From Capsaspora owczarzaki ATCC 30864 (taxonomy: Eukaryota > Opisthokonta > Filasterea): a stretch of 64,000 nucleotides of DNA. The translations under genes were made by a program, and so were the position numbers. Shown piece by piece: positions 24,196-35,868 of this stretch; the stretch's first letter is position 1; each line of letters begins with the position of its first letter. The notes beneath the pieces were generated by a model. That model was not told where the DNA came from, did not search any database, and worked only from the letters and a program-made list of their open reading frames with translations. The stretch is taken from assembly GCF_000151315.2 (NCBI RefSeq), contig NW_011887292.1, positions 971,534-1,035,533 on the forward strand, read 5' to 3'.

Positions 24196-25366
24196 ATGAC
24201 TGAGTACAAGCTCGTTGTTGTTGGCGGTACGTCTCTTTGCAACTCTGGTTCCTCAGCGCCATCGTCATGGAATTGCATTTTTCAAAAAAAAAAAAAAAAA
24301 ACCCTTGTTGTGGTTTTTTTCACAACTATTTGTATTTTTTTATTGTATTTTTTTATTTTACTTTTTTTTTTTTGGAAACAACAACCGCGTCCCCATCGTT
24401 GACATGTGCTGCTTGCAACGTGAACTGACTCCCTTGTTCCCTTGTTTTGGTCTGTTTCTTGTTCGCTCCAGGCGGCGGTGTCGGCAAGTCCGCCTTGACC
24501 ATCCAGCTCATCCAAAACCAGTACGTCCTTCACCGCTCATCCCCCAAATCTAGAGAGGACCTCTTCACCTCAACACGCAAGAAACACAATTGAGCGGAAT
24601 CAACGTTCGCTCTCCAGCTACCGCGGCGGGAAAAATCACGGGGCTGGGGCGGGGCGGGAGGAGGCAGGCGTGGGTGGGGTTGTGGTTGGTCGAGGTTTGC
24701 GGTTGCTCGCTCGCTTTCTCTCACTCCCAAACACTTGTCCCTCTTCCGCCTTTTGACTGCATTCCGAAACAGCTTCGTGGACGAGTATGATCCCACCATT
24801 GGTAAACCCTTGTTCGCTTTGTGCTTTTTTTTTTTCTCTTCTTCTCTGTCTCTCTGTCGCTCTTTTGACTGTTTTGGGGTGCTAACGTTGTTTTTGTTTT
24901 ACGGTACACAGAGGACTCGTACCGCAAGCAGGTCGTCATCGACGATGAGACGTGCCTACTCGACATTCTCGATACCGCCGGCCAGGAGGAATACAGCGCC
25001 ATGCGCGACCAATACATGCGAACTGGCGAGGGCTTCCTGTGCGTGTACGCCATCACTTCGCGACCATCGTTTGAGGAAATCCATCCTTTCAGGGAGCAAA
25101 TTTTGCGAGTTAAGGATGCCGACGAAGTGCCCATGATTCTTGTTGCCAACAAGTGCGATCTTGAGAGCGATCGTCAAGTGTCGCACACGGAAGGCCAGGC
25201 AACAGCCAAGCAATTTGGCATTCCCTTCATGGAGACTTCTGCAAAGACCCGAACGCGTGTCGAGGACGCCTTCTACACTCTTGTTCGTGAAATTCGCCGC
25301 TTCAAGAAGCGCAACGCTAGCAGCGACACTCCCAAGAAGAAGAAGGCCAAGTGCCTCCTTTTGTAA
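24196..25366 (+). CDS. RAS: Ras small GTPase
   Basis: Four exons (24196-24226, 24472-24520, 24773-24801, 24912-25366) give 564 bases and 187 residues, the usual Ras length. All G boxes are present: VVVGGGGVGKS (residue 11 is Gly, as in yeast RAS, where mammals have Ala; Gly12, Gly13 wild type), effector loop [23 protein letters not shown] with Gln61, NKCD and ETSAK. The C terminus has a basic run (KKKKAK) followed by CLLL, a CAAX box whose final Leu predicts geranylgeranylation. Ras cycles between GTP and GDP at the plasma membrane to drive MAPK and other outputs. A candidate activator (RasGEF) and a MAP2K lie within 17 kb. Intron 2 carries an E2F-like motif, and the introns contain long A and T runs. 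Confidence 0.98.
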
Positions 25367-25915
25367 ACGAGGTTTTTTTTTTCTTTGTTTTTTTTGGAGC
25401 ACGAGACACATTTGAGCACGAAAACAACCCCAAGTGCTCAGAGCGCCGTGTCCGTGCAGTCACTTTCGTACATTCCTCGACAATAATCGAGCGATTGTGT
25501 GTTTATTCTTTGTTTTTTTTTGTTTTTATCATCCGTCCTTCTTGGCAAACTGCTTTTTTCCTTCCCCACCTTCGTTTCTACGCTTGTTCAGACGGGAAAA
25601 GGAAAAGCCAACGTACTTGCTACTTTGTTGTTTGCTTTCTCCTTTCCGATGAAAGCGAGAATGTCTACCGTTTCGCATCCGTGCATCTTGTTGTTCTAGT
25701 TGTTGAATTTCGCTTTTTTTTTTCTTTTTGGTTTTTGTTGTTGTTGTTTTTTCTACTTCTTCCTTGTTGGCATTGATGCCAAAGGGTTGATGTTGTTGTT
25801 ATTTCTTTCGAATCCGAACATCGATTGTTTGAACTATGACTGCCCGTGCATGATAGAATTACGATGAAGAAACGAGGAGAAGAAAAAATGAGAGCTGGAA
25901 ATTATGAAACACAGG
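25367..25915. other. Convergent intergenic, Ras 3' / MEK5-like 3'
   Basis: 549 bases between two stop codons, T-rich on +. It should contain both 3' UTRs. No gene or clear repeat was found. Confidence 0.6.
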
Positions 25916-28725
25916 TCAAGTCCGTTTGGGCATTCGCATGTACTCGAGCGCGGAAACCACCCACTGGGCAATATTCAAGTACTGAGACGCCGTGGACAGG
26001 TAGAACGGATGACCCTGGTGGAGCAAAGCGCAAAAAGGGGGTTAGATGACAGCACACCAGGATTCGATGCGAGGGGAATGGCGTTCCATACCTGTAGTAA
26101 TAGTGGTGTTGGCCTTTGGTCTTGCTGCTTTACGAGACTGCGAGAGGAGAGGGAGAGAGGGAGAGAGGGAGAGAGGGAGAGGGAGAAAAACACCAACAAA
26201 CAAAAGCGAAAAGTCAGTTTCTCCTCCTCCGACCTTTCTGGTGACTCCTGGTTAAAGTGCTTACCAGCAGCGAACAAAATCGATCAGTTCTGGCGAGAAA
26301 GCATCGTCCGACAGACGCGGGACTGGCTCTTCTACAATAGAATACAGCAGCTCGAACGTGTTGAGCTGTCGGGCCGTGTTGCTCGTGTCTTGCGGGTAAG
26401 GAAAGCGACCAGTGGCCATCTCAACAATCGAAATGCCCAGCGACCAGACATCCGAGCGGACAGTATACGGAGCACCTCGGATGCGCTCGGGCTGCGTTCG
26501 TCCAACCAAATGAATAACAACCACGAACAGAAAAAAAAAAAAAAAAACAGATCATAGTCACAATCAATTACACAACTTGTTCACGCACATCTAATGCCCA
26601 AATCACATCCTTACCGCCATGTACGCGTTCGTTCCAACAAAGGTCTGTGCCATCGAATTTTCCAGTTTGCCGCTGACACCAAAATCGCAGAGCTTGATTT
26701 CACCACGCGTGTTGAGGAGAATATTTGACGGCTTGACATCTGAAAAGGCAGCAGGCCGGATGTCGACACATGTGCGGTGGCACGGACAGCAAACAACAAG
26801 AACCAAAAACAAACAACAAAAAAAGACAAAAAAAAATAAAACAGTGAGCTTCTCGCCTACTCAATGATCCAAATCGAAATAAAGTACCTCGATGCAAAAT
26901 CTTGAACTGGTTGTGCAGATACACGAGGCCGTTCACAACCTATGGCAACGTCGCGTCGCGCAACATCAGGGTCAGCATTCATTCCACTGAGGAGCACGCA
27001 GCGCAACCGCCTCCAAGCAAAGCCCTTACGGAAACAATGACACGGCCCAGCACTGGCTCTGGAATGGTTCCAATCGCCTTGTACATGGACTCGAGAGAGC
27101 CGCCGTCCATGTACTCCATGCACATGCAAATGCAATGGTCTCGAAAGTACGCTCCGTAGAACGTGATAATGTCTGGAGACTCGCACTTGTGCAGCACGTC
27201 CAATTCGGTGATAATCTGCTTTGCGCTAGCTTGTTGGACTTGCAGGTTCGGGTCCAGCGGGATGATCTAGCGGACATCAACAAACACATTCGGATTGAGA
27301 AGTTGGACCGCCGATGGCAAACGTTTCGTGTCCACCCCCCCCCCGAGCATCATCCTGTTGTGGTGATCGAATGCAGCCCCCAAACACTGGCCACCAGACT
27401 TACCTTCAATGCTAGAATAGACCCTGTGGGCTCGTGCAATACTTTCTGAACAGTGCCACTTGCACCATGACCAAGAGTTGCCAGGGGTTGCAGTTCTTCA
27501 TGAATGACTCGGACACGACTAAAGCGTTCTACAGTATCCGCGTCAACTGGTGGCACCATTGAGCTGCTGAGGCAAGGATGAAGGTGAGGAAATGGGGTTT
27601 AGAAAGTGGGGCGAGATCACATGCTCATGACTGACAGACTCTGTACGTACTGTGAAGCTGGCATGTTTTCATTGCCGGCCTGCAGGTGCCCTGATGGTTG
27701 TGCGGCTGCCATGTCAGAAACATCCACTTTGAGACTGAGCAAATTGTTCTTGTTGCGCCTTGACGTGGAATTGAGTTGAACGTGAAGCGTGACTGGCGCT
27801 GCGGTGGCCGGATTGCTTTGCAGGTAAAAGTACTGCCAAAGAGCAGTCAGTTTCACCGTCCCACAGGCACAGTTGCGGCGGCAGCAGCGTCCTCATCTCA
27901 AATTCTCAACATTCAACATTCTGGATTTACCATTGTCATCATTTCTTCTAAATCGCTGTCGTTCTTGACCGCGATTCGCTCGCCTTCTTCGTCAACATCT
28001 AATCAAAGTGACAAGTACGCGCAGCTGTGAGACACCACAATGTTTCGAGAGCAGTTGATTCTCTGAGATTGGCTGTTCGACTAACACTCAAAAGTAAGCG
28101 GCTGCCCAAATTCTTCCATCAGCATGTTCTGTCGACCAGTTAAAAAAAGCAAACAAACACATCAGAGACATTCAACCATGCAAGAAGAGACCGCAGTGTT
28201 AGCAGTGTTGGTGCTCTGCCTTACCAAGAATTGGGTAAACGAGGTGAACAACGGCAGCCCGATCAGCCGTGCCGAGCCGTTTGGTAGCACACAGTTCAAT
28301 GTGATGAGTGCGCTTTCGGTCGAGATGCCCCGGAAGCTCACTGGAGCACTGCCTGCTGCTCGAACCGCAAGCGCGGCCAGGTCGAGCGAATTGGAGCCCG
28401 AGCCCGTCGCTGCCATGCCCATCGTCCCGGGTCCCAGCACGAACTGCTGCTGCTGCTGATGATGAGCCTGTTGCTGCTGCTGTTGCTGTAGTAGTAGCTG
28501 TTGTTGTTGTTGTTGCTGCTGCTGGGATTGGGACTCGTCCGCAGCCCAGTTGCCGTACAAGCCATTCACGCTCGCCCCATACACTCCGCTGCTCCCGTCC
28601 ATGGCAATGTAGGCAGGATGGCTCGCGTCGTCGCCTGCAACGAGGCCACCGGTGCCCATTCCGCCCGCTTGGTTGGCTGCGGCTTCAGCCAGCGCCTTGG
28701 CCAAATCCATGCTATTGATGTCCAT
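25916..28725 (-). CDS. MAP2K5: MEK5-type MAP kinase kinase with PB1 domain
   Basis: Starts at 28725 ([15 protein letters not shown]) and ends at TGA 25916-25918. A Gln-rich stretch (about 28520-28440) precedes a PB1 domain ([16 protein letters not shown]; acidic [21 protein letters not shown] across about 28320-27840). The kinase domain then spans about 27540-25950. It has a Gly loop (LGHGASGTV), VAIK-type Lys (ILALK), HRD (LHRDVKPSN), DFG (LCDFGVSG), activation loop S-x-x-x-T (NSMAQTF) followed by [12 protein letters not shown], and DVWSLGIS. The tail closes with [14 protein letters not shown]. Activation-loop and PERI residues match MEK5 rather than MEK1/2. In animals the MEK5 PB1 domain docks MEKK2/3 and ERK5. 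The first exon's start is the best Met, but a longer 5' end cannot be excluded. Confidence 0.9.
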
Positions 28726-29569
28726 TCTAGCAGAGATTTGGACGAGTTCTTCCGCAATTGGGATCTGTTGAGATGCAGGGTAGGGTCAAAATTCAAGAGT
28801 GAGGCTGTGTGCGATAGTGTGCAGTATCTGGTGCATTTTGCGCAATCGGTGTGTGAATGCGTCGATGATTGACAGATTGGTGCGCGATCGTTCGGTTTTT
28901 GGTTTGGAATTGTAAAATATCCAGTGCACATCAGTTTGTCCGTGCGAGAGATCCTCGATCAAGCGAGAACACTGCAGCCTCACTTCTAGACACGTCGTCA
29001 GCGTTGGCCAGCTCGATTGACCATCCATGTTGAAGATCGTCCAGAAGGAGAACAAGAGTTTCGAGTTGCAATCTGTGCGTTCGATGAGCCACACTCCCGC
29101 CACTCATTGCGTCGCTCACGACTGTTTCTGCATGTCACCAAGCTCTGTGACAGTGGTTGAGTCAGCATTGCCACAGAATGTGCACTCGCTATTAGACCTG
29201 CATCAGCGTTTCTGTTCCTCCACAACCTTTGAGCGCTTCCCTTTGCTCCATCTTGGATTCTCGTCCTCTCATTAGCAACAACACTCGCTTCCACTCACAC
29301 TGTCGCACCCTCGTTTTGCTGTTTCGCATTCCTTCGTTCAGTTGACAACTGCAATGTTTATTAATAGTTCAAAATGCTGAGCAAAGCCGAGCAAACATAA
29401 AAAACAAGCGTTTTTTTTGTCGGTTGAAAATCTATTTTGAGCTTGCTGTCGCTATAAAAGGGCGTTGCGATCTTGAGCTTTCCAAAGCACAGTCTTTTCT
29501 TTTGTAATTCTTTCATCTTCAACAACACCAACACTATCACAAAGCCAAGCACACTACATTGACACAATC
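28726..29569. promoter_or_regulatory. Divergent upstream region, MEK5-like / Ubl-vWA
   Basis: 844 bases between opposed start codons. The right end carries a clear TATA box (separate entry); the rest shows no gene, only short frames without domains. Confidence 0.5.
29453..29460 (+). promoter_or_regulatory. TATA box of the Ubl-vWA gene
   Basis: TATAAAAG lies 117 bases before the ATG, in a compact promoter followed by a C/A-rich leader (CAACAACACCAACACTATCAC). It is the only textbook TATA box I noticed close to a start in this window. Confidence 0.65.
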
Positions 29570-31562
29570 ATGGACATTTTCGTGAAAACGCTGACCGGCA
29601 AGGTCATTCCGATGAACGTCAAGGACAGCGATCTGATTTCGACAATCACAGCGTTCATCCAGAAGAAAGAGCTTGTGCCTGCCGCGCGCCAGCTCCTCAC
29701 GTTTGCAGGCAAGCCGCTCGAAGCCGACAAGACGGTTGGATTTTACTCCATCACCAAAGAGTCGGTGCTCAAGGTCGAATTTATGGCGCCCAAGACAATC
29801 AACCTCTTTGTCAAAACCGCCACCGGACTCGTCACGCCCGTCACCATCAAAGGCAATGAGCCAGTGCGCCGCATCTTTGACATTATGCGCGACACGCACG
29901 GTATTGCGGCCGAAGACTTGACGCTCGAGTACGACGGAGTTGTGCTCGAGACTGGGCGTGCAGTTGACAGCTACAACGTCAAGGAAGAGGCGGTTCTCAA
30001 CGCCACCGTTGTCGTCTCTGCCAGCTCCAAAGGCAAGGGTTCCTCGGCATCGAGCAAGCCCGACAACGGGTCCTTTACTACAAGCATTGACAAGCATGTA
30101 AGTTTCGATTTTTGCCTTGTCCTTTACATTTCTTCGTTCACGATATTTTGACTGACTCGAAGTTGTACGGTTTTTGAATCTCGCAGGCTTTGATGCAAAG
30201 CTTTGCCACCGGCCAGTCAAACAAGGTTGAGATTTGCTTTGCGTTCGACACTACTGGAAGCATGTCTTCGTACATTGCCGCGGTAAAGCGCCTTTTCGAG
30301 TGACACAAAGCGGAGGTATTGCTTTGCTGCAACTCACGCTATCGTACTCATCAAACCAGGTTCGCGCAGAGCTCAAGTCCATCAGCACCAAGCTCATGAG
30401 CAACATTAGCAGTCTCCGGATTTCGATTTGCGCGTTCGGCGACTACTGCGACCAATTCAGCTCGTACGTGCTCAAGCAAGAGGATTTGACCTCGGACATC
30501 AAGAAGCTTTGCTCCTTTGTGGAGAAGGTCGGCAACACGGGCGGCGGTGACGCACCAGAGTGCTACGAGTACGTGCTGCGCCGCATCCAGGACTTGTCCT
30601 GGAGCGAAGACGCCTCCAAGGCCCTCGTGTTGATCGGAGACGCCGACCCGCACCCGGCAGACTACACTTCGCTTCACATTGACTGGCGCTTGGAAGCGGA
30701 GCAGCTTGCTCACATGGGCATCAAGGTGTACAGCGTTCAAGCCGGTGGCTCGTCGGGCACTCACTTCTACCGGGACGTGGCAGCCATGACTGGCGGCTAC
30801 TTTGTTCCGTTTACGCAGTTCCAGCTGATCACCGACATGTTTTTGGCGGCTTGCTACCGAGAGGCGAGCGAGAAGCACCTGGCGGCATTCAAAGCCGAAA
30901 AGCAAAGCGCGGGCAAGATGGACGCCCAGCTGACGAGCATGATGGACGCCATTTCCGGCCCGGCCAAGGAGGCCACCGTGTTTGCTGAAGCTGAAGCTGA
31001 GGTATGTATCGTGGCGTATCAGCTAGGCATTGGAGGGGTGATTGCCACCAGTAGTATACTCGTCAGTTTCGCTCACTTGTTGGTCTTGTTTCTTTCTCTT
31101 TCTTTCTTTTTTTGTTTGTTTTGCCCTCTGCGCTAGGTGGAAGACAGCTCGTCTCTGAAGCCTGGTTCAGCAAAGCAAGCAAAGGTCCCTAGACGTACCC
31201 AGATCGTATATGGCCAGCCCAACTACTTTTACGAGGAAAAGTCGGGCAAGTTCCAGCAGTATTCGGCAAAGTATGAAAAGGCGTACAAGAAGATTCTGGC
31301 GGCGGAAGCGGGCGAGAGCGTTGACAATTTTGCCGACGACGACGAGGATTCGGGCGAAACGAGTCGAGCGTCTGACAGTGGCGTTGCATCGTCCGAGGAC
31401 TCTGACTCTGACTCTGAGGCCGCACGCAAGCCGACCGAGCCGCATACTGTCATTCCTGGCTCGCCTCGCAAGAAGCGCTCACACGAGAAGACTTCCGATG
31501 CCTCCAAGCCCCGTGTTTCGAGGAAATCGAAAGCAAAGGACGGCAGGTGCGTCATTTGCTAA
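29570..31562 (+). CDS. Tandem ubiquitin-like / vWA domain protein with CAAX box
   Basis: Four exons (29570-30097, 30187-30282, 30360-31001, 31137-31562) make 1692 bases, 563 residues. Residues 1-73 and about 76-149 are two ubiquitin-like folds (first begins MDIFVKTLTGKVIPM; second NLFVKTATGLVTPV). Neither ends in GlyGly, so they are built-in Ubl domains, not processed ubiquitin. A vWA domain follows (about residues 190-400) with the metal-site motif DTTGS, the NTGGGDAPEC loop and LIGDADPHP, typical of the alpha-kinase/secreted-vWA branch. The C-terminal part is acidic/Ser-rich and then basic (PRKKRS, SRKSKAK), ending in CVIC, a good CAAX box for prenylation. I know no family with this order. 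Predicted cytosolic, membrane-anchored adaptor (inference). Confidence 0.9.
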
Positions 31563-31597
31563 GAACCACCATCATCGTTGGGTTTTAGCGCTTGTTC

Positions 31598-31628
31598 CAA
31601 CAACAACAACAACAACAACAACAACAAA
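31598..31628. repeat. (AAC)n microsatellite in 3' UTR
   Basis: About ten CAA/AAC units just after the stop of the Ubl-vWA gene. Confidence 0.9.
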
Positions 31629-31667
31629 ATGTAATTACATGTATACTTTGAACTGATTTGGTTGTAT

Positions 31668-31673
31668 AATAAA
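31668..31673 (+). terminator. Candidate polyadenylation signal AATAAA
   Basis: AATAAA 106 bases downstream of the Ubl-vWA stop and before the convergent gene's stop; canonical hexamer, unproven use. Confidence 0.45.
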
Positions 31674-31751
31674 AAGGTGATATTATGAAGGATGGTCTTA
31701 ACAATGGAAATAATGAAAGGCGTGGCTGAAAAATAACTTCCAGCAGTCTGT

Positions 31752-34700
31752 TTAAGCCGCGCTAAGCAAGGTATTGACGTCTTCGACAAGCTGCTCCTCA
31801 AAGTGCACAAAGGAAAGGGCCAGCTCGTCCGAATTGTACTCGACAGCCACGTTTGGAGGGAGCGGATCTTCCACAAAGAAGGATTCTAGCGATGGGATTC
31901 CAGGCAGTGGGTCATTCGATCTTCGCGACTGGAGAATGGCCTCCTGCGGCACAATACTGACGGTCGGAGCCATTGGCCGACTTCGTTTTAACAAATCAAT
32001 GATGGTACGCAAAGGAGCTGTGACAAACAACACATTGATCAAACAAAATCCAGGTAAGCCCAATGCAAATGCCCGAACGCAACAGCGACTCTGAACAACA
32101 TGCTGTACCGTCGGATGGGAGCAAGGAGAGCGTGGAGACACGCCCAGCATTCTCTTGTTGAGGCGGTGCACAAATTACTACCAAGATGGAGGTCAGGGTG
32201 TCAACGACAAGACATGCGGGTGGTTGCAGGTCTTGCACGGCGGCAAAGTTTGAAGACAGACGCCGGGGTGAAGGGCTGAATGACTGGGTGCTATCCATCA
32301 AGAGCAATCCAGGGTACATGGTTAACTTGGCCAAATGGCAGGGCAGTGTTGACACGGCCACATGAGCAGCAATCTGGCGATCTGTACTGGCCGGATTGGG
32401 ATGCAACAGTGGCCCTCGCAGCAGCCCGTAGACCAAGCGCGGTAATTGGTCGAGCGCAACATGGAAGGGGAAGTGCAACGCCTCGACCTGCCTGTCGCTC
32501 TCGGGTGTGGTCGAGCTGGGTGAAATGACAGCATCCAGACCACGAGTATTTTGGATGTGCAGGTAGTAATTCTTCTGGAGGACGACGAGCCAGTCACACA
32601 AAACCGATCGGGCGGCCTGAATGCCTTCTTGGATGCTAGCCAATAGCATCTGAAAATAAAAAAAGAGGAAAGGAAACCGTTCGCAAAAGTCAATACATCC
32701 GATTCGGTCATGAAAATTGCAACAACACACTGGTGTGTACCTTTTGTGTAATCATCCACATGACCACGTCTTCGTGCATGCTGTGGTACAATTCGTCCAA
32801 GTCGCGCGCAATGGGCATTTGAACGGTACACAACCGCAGCCGCTGTTCGATCAGAGGGCGGGCTCCTCGCACAACATCGGTTTTGGAGGCGCAGTAGTGA
32901 TACAAAAAGGCAACCTGTAAAGTGGGGATGCCAATCAACCCACTACCCAAGAAACAAACGCCAGGCGCACGGTCAGTATCAGCATTTGAGCCAAGGTGGG
33001 TGAAAGCCGATCAACAACCATCAACGTTCACACAAAATAGCGGACGCACTTGAGACTGGACTGCTTTGTGAGGCCCTCTGCAGGATATCGAAAGTCGATA
33101 TCAAAGGGAATGGTGCGGAATTGGTCGCATCCAACCAGCTGAAGGAGCTGTGCATCGACTCGACCACTGGCTCCGAAAACAAGGTTGGCTGTGTGACTGA
33201 GTTGAAGCTCGGTGGAGCATCGGATCCTTAACTGCGCGTTCATGGCACGAGGCAACGACAGTCGGCGATATCTGCACAAATGGACCAAACCAAACCCAAG
33301 CGCTCGTCAACAATCCAAAACAACACTCTCGCGGTACACTTGCACTGCAAATAAAAATGAGTCAGAAAAGGCAAAAAGCAGTCAAGCCGATCGCTTACAC
33401 GTCTTGTGGCAATGTGCACGACGCCAGCGATGGGTAGGTGTGCACCACACCCCCAGTGAGCACAGAAAGAGGCGTCATGTTTGCCAAGTGGGTGCTGTCA
33501 CTGTCCAAAATAAAAAGATCAACGGTGGTCGAGGTGCTAACGGCTTTTGCGGCCTAGATCACACGGATTGGTATTGAAAAAACCACCCCAAAAGTTAGAA
33601 ACATTTGCTGGACGCGTGTCGCTCTTTGCAACAAAAGAAACCTACCATCGCTTGGAAGGCAGTTGTGTGGGATCGGAGATAGCTCAGCGATGCATGCTGA
33701 GCAGGCGCAGGTGGTGCGGGCTCGGATCCCGGACCGTCGGTCGGAGGCCCGCATGTAAATAGCATCAAGTGGGCTGCGACCAGGAGCAGTCAAAAGGAGA
33801 AGACCGAGATTAGTGACAACAACACGATACTCTTTGTGCACTCTTCTCAGCAAAAAACATCATAAGAAAACCCAGCCCCGCTTACCAAAGAATTCGGGCT
33901 TCAAAGCCTCTTGCTTGGATGAACGCTCCTCCTTGAAACGCACAAGCATGTCGAGCACGCTTGCCAGGGCTGGAATGGTTCGCCTGGGGGTTGATGCGGG
34001 CATGGTGAGAGAGGGGCCAGCAGTTGGATCGAGCGGCCGCGCTGCCAAGCCCGAAATGGATGGAAGCGTTTCGAGCGCGTCGTTGACTGCGGCCTGGCAT
34101 TCACCGACCTATTTCCAGAATTCATCCAACAAACAAACAAGAGCGGTCGTTAGGCACAACACGTCGTAAACAGAACGAGCAAAAACAAAACAAGGAAAAA
34201 CTTTGACAAAAAAAAGCCTAACCGGAACCATCAGACTTTCAACAGAGAACAAATCTTCTAGTTGAGTGCTCGGCAATCTCGGATCAGTGTCCAGGCGGAT
34301 ATAACGAACATGCGGCACAGACAGCTCACTGTCATCAAATGCGATCTGCGGGGCGGGCGCGGTCGAGAGATCGAGCATTGGGTCGCGGAGACGGGCGGCA
34401 TGTTCGTCGCCCAAGCCAGCATTAAGCCCTTTCCGAATGACCGACAGACGAACCAGTGTCTTCAGATCAAACGCACCAAGCTGGTGGTCGAAGGTCAGGA
34501 GACAGAACAGTGCCTGCGGAGGCAGAGACTCGAAGGCCGCAAGGACGCCGGCGCGGATGACAGCCATTGCCTCCAGCGAGCCAGTCGTGTCGACGAGTGC
34601 AATGTACACGGGCTGAGGTTGGACACTCGCTGACGAAGCAGCAGCAGTAGTCCGAGTCCCGAAGGCGGCGGGGCTCGTGGGCGGGGACGTCGCGGTCGCT

Positions 34701-35868
34701 TGCACCCCCGCGCCAGCACGAGGATGGAATGGCATGTCAATGGCGGGCGTATTGAGCTCGGGCAGCGAGGGCCGCGCGCTCGCCCTGGCGTAACGCTCAG
34801 CTGGCGAAGGAACGGCGGCGGGGTCTCGACTGGAGGACGGCGCAACGGAACTTGGCATCGATTGACTCATGCACAGCGGGCACGTCCACTGTCCCGAGTT
34901 GTTCCAGCAAATGTAAGGGTTAATGTAGCCCGAGCAATCCCCGCAACGTGCGAGCATGACTGCCGCAACGCTGTTGGTCTCCACGACGGGATGGAACGGA
35001 TCGCGGTTGCCAGGCCAGTCGCCTCGACCAGCAACTGGAAGCGGCGCCGTCGTGCCAGCAGCAGCGTCCTGCCCGCCGTTGCTCGACCGGTCGGTCTGGC
35101 CATGCTTGGATCCATCCCCAGTGCCATCGCCGCCGGCACCGATCCGCGCCAGCCTCACCGGCGGCGGTGCAAACGGATTGAGAGCGCATCCCCACGGCAG
35201 ATTGGACGCCCTCTTGACCTCAGCTGTGACACACGCAGCAACGACGCACAAAGTGAGCAAACATGGATTCTCTTCCCAGCACGATGGATGTCCGGCTGTC
35301 GGGTTGGTCAGGTGGAGGCGCGCGGCAGAGCACGAGCAAAGAGAAAAATTTGGAAAAAAAAAAACGTAAAAAATAAAAATACAATGTTTGCTGTCAAAAA
35401 CCCGTTGCACGCGCGTTTCACACCAGACGCAGGCACCGCACGTCTCGCTGGTGGGGAAGCCCCTCCGCAGCGTCAGGATGGTTGTTTGAGCGCAAGTCGT
35501 CCCCAATCCACACGCAAAGGGAGGGGGGGGGAACGACAAGCAAGCGGCGGCCAACAGCGCATGCTTGAGAAAAGCATGTCAACCCTCCAAAAAGCACCGC
35601 AGACACGAACGATTCCCACTCTCCCACAAGCGCCACATCACCACCAACGCTCAAGGCGCAATGAACGACTTGTCACACAGGGAGCAGCGGCAGTGCACGT
35701 ACACGTCCGTGGGAAGCGCTCTGCGGTAAACGACAGCATTTGGTTCGAAACAAAGAATGGAGGAAAAAAGTACAAAAAAAAAAATGGCGACTGCAATCTC
35801 GGTGAAGACCAAACCAGAAACATCGAGCAAGCAGTGAGAACAAACCAGGCCAGCTGAATCAGAGGGGA
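31752..35868 (-). CDS. Sec23/Sec24-family COPII protein, Sec24-like
   Basis: Ends at TAA 31752-31754. The zinc finger of the family is at about 34955-34865 (MLARCGDCSGYINPYICWNN, WTCPLC). The trunk (34625 on; YIALVDTTGSLEAM, LLTFDHQLGAFDL) reaches LFTCGPPTDGPG near 33755. A beta-sandwich (MNAQLRIRCSTELQL), helical part (LQVAFLYHYCAS; DLDELYHSMHEDVVMWMI) and gelsolin-like end (LTMYPGLLLMDS) follow through several exons. The helical and beta blocks fit Sec24 better than Sec23. COPII inner-coat proteins select cargo at ER exit sites. Between finger and trunk is an Ala/Ser/Pro linker. The N terminus is not settled: an exon reading MPFPSDSAGLVCSHCLLDVS from 35868, plus a second CxC..CxxC exon near 35722-35680, are plausible first exons. 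Divergence suggests a paralogue rather than core Sec24. Confidence 0.8.

Noticed and set aside
33680-33740. tRNA-like stretch (AGCTCAGC... GGCTCGGATCCCGG)
   Set aside because: It lies in frame within the Sec24-like coding exon (FTCGPPTDGPGSEP), and no acceptor stem or anticodon arm can be paired around it.
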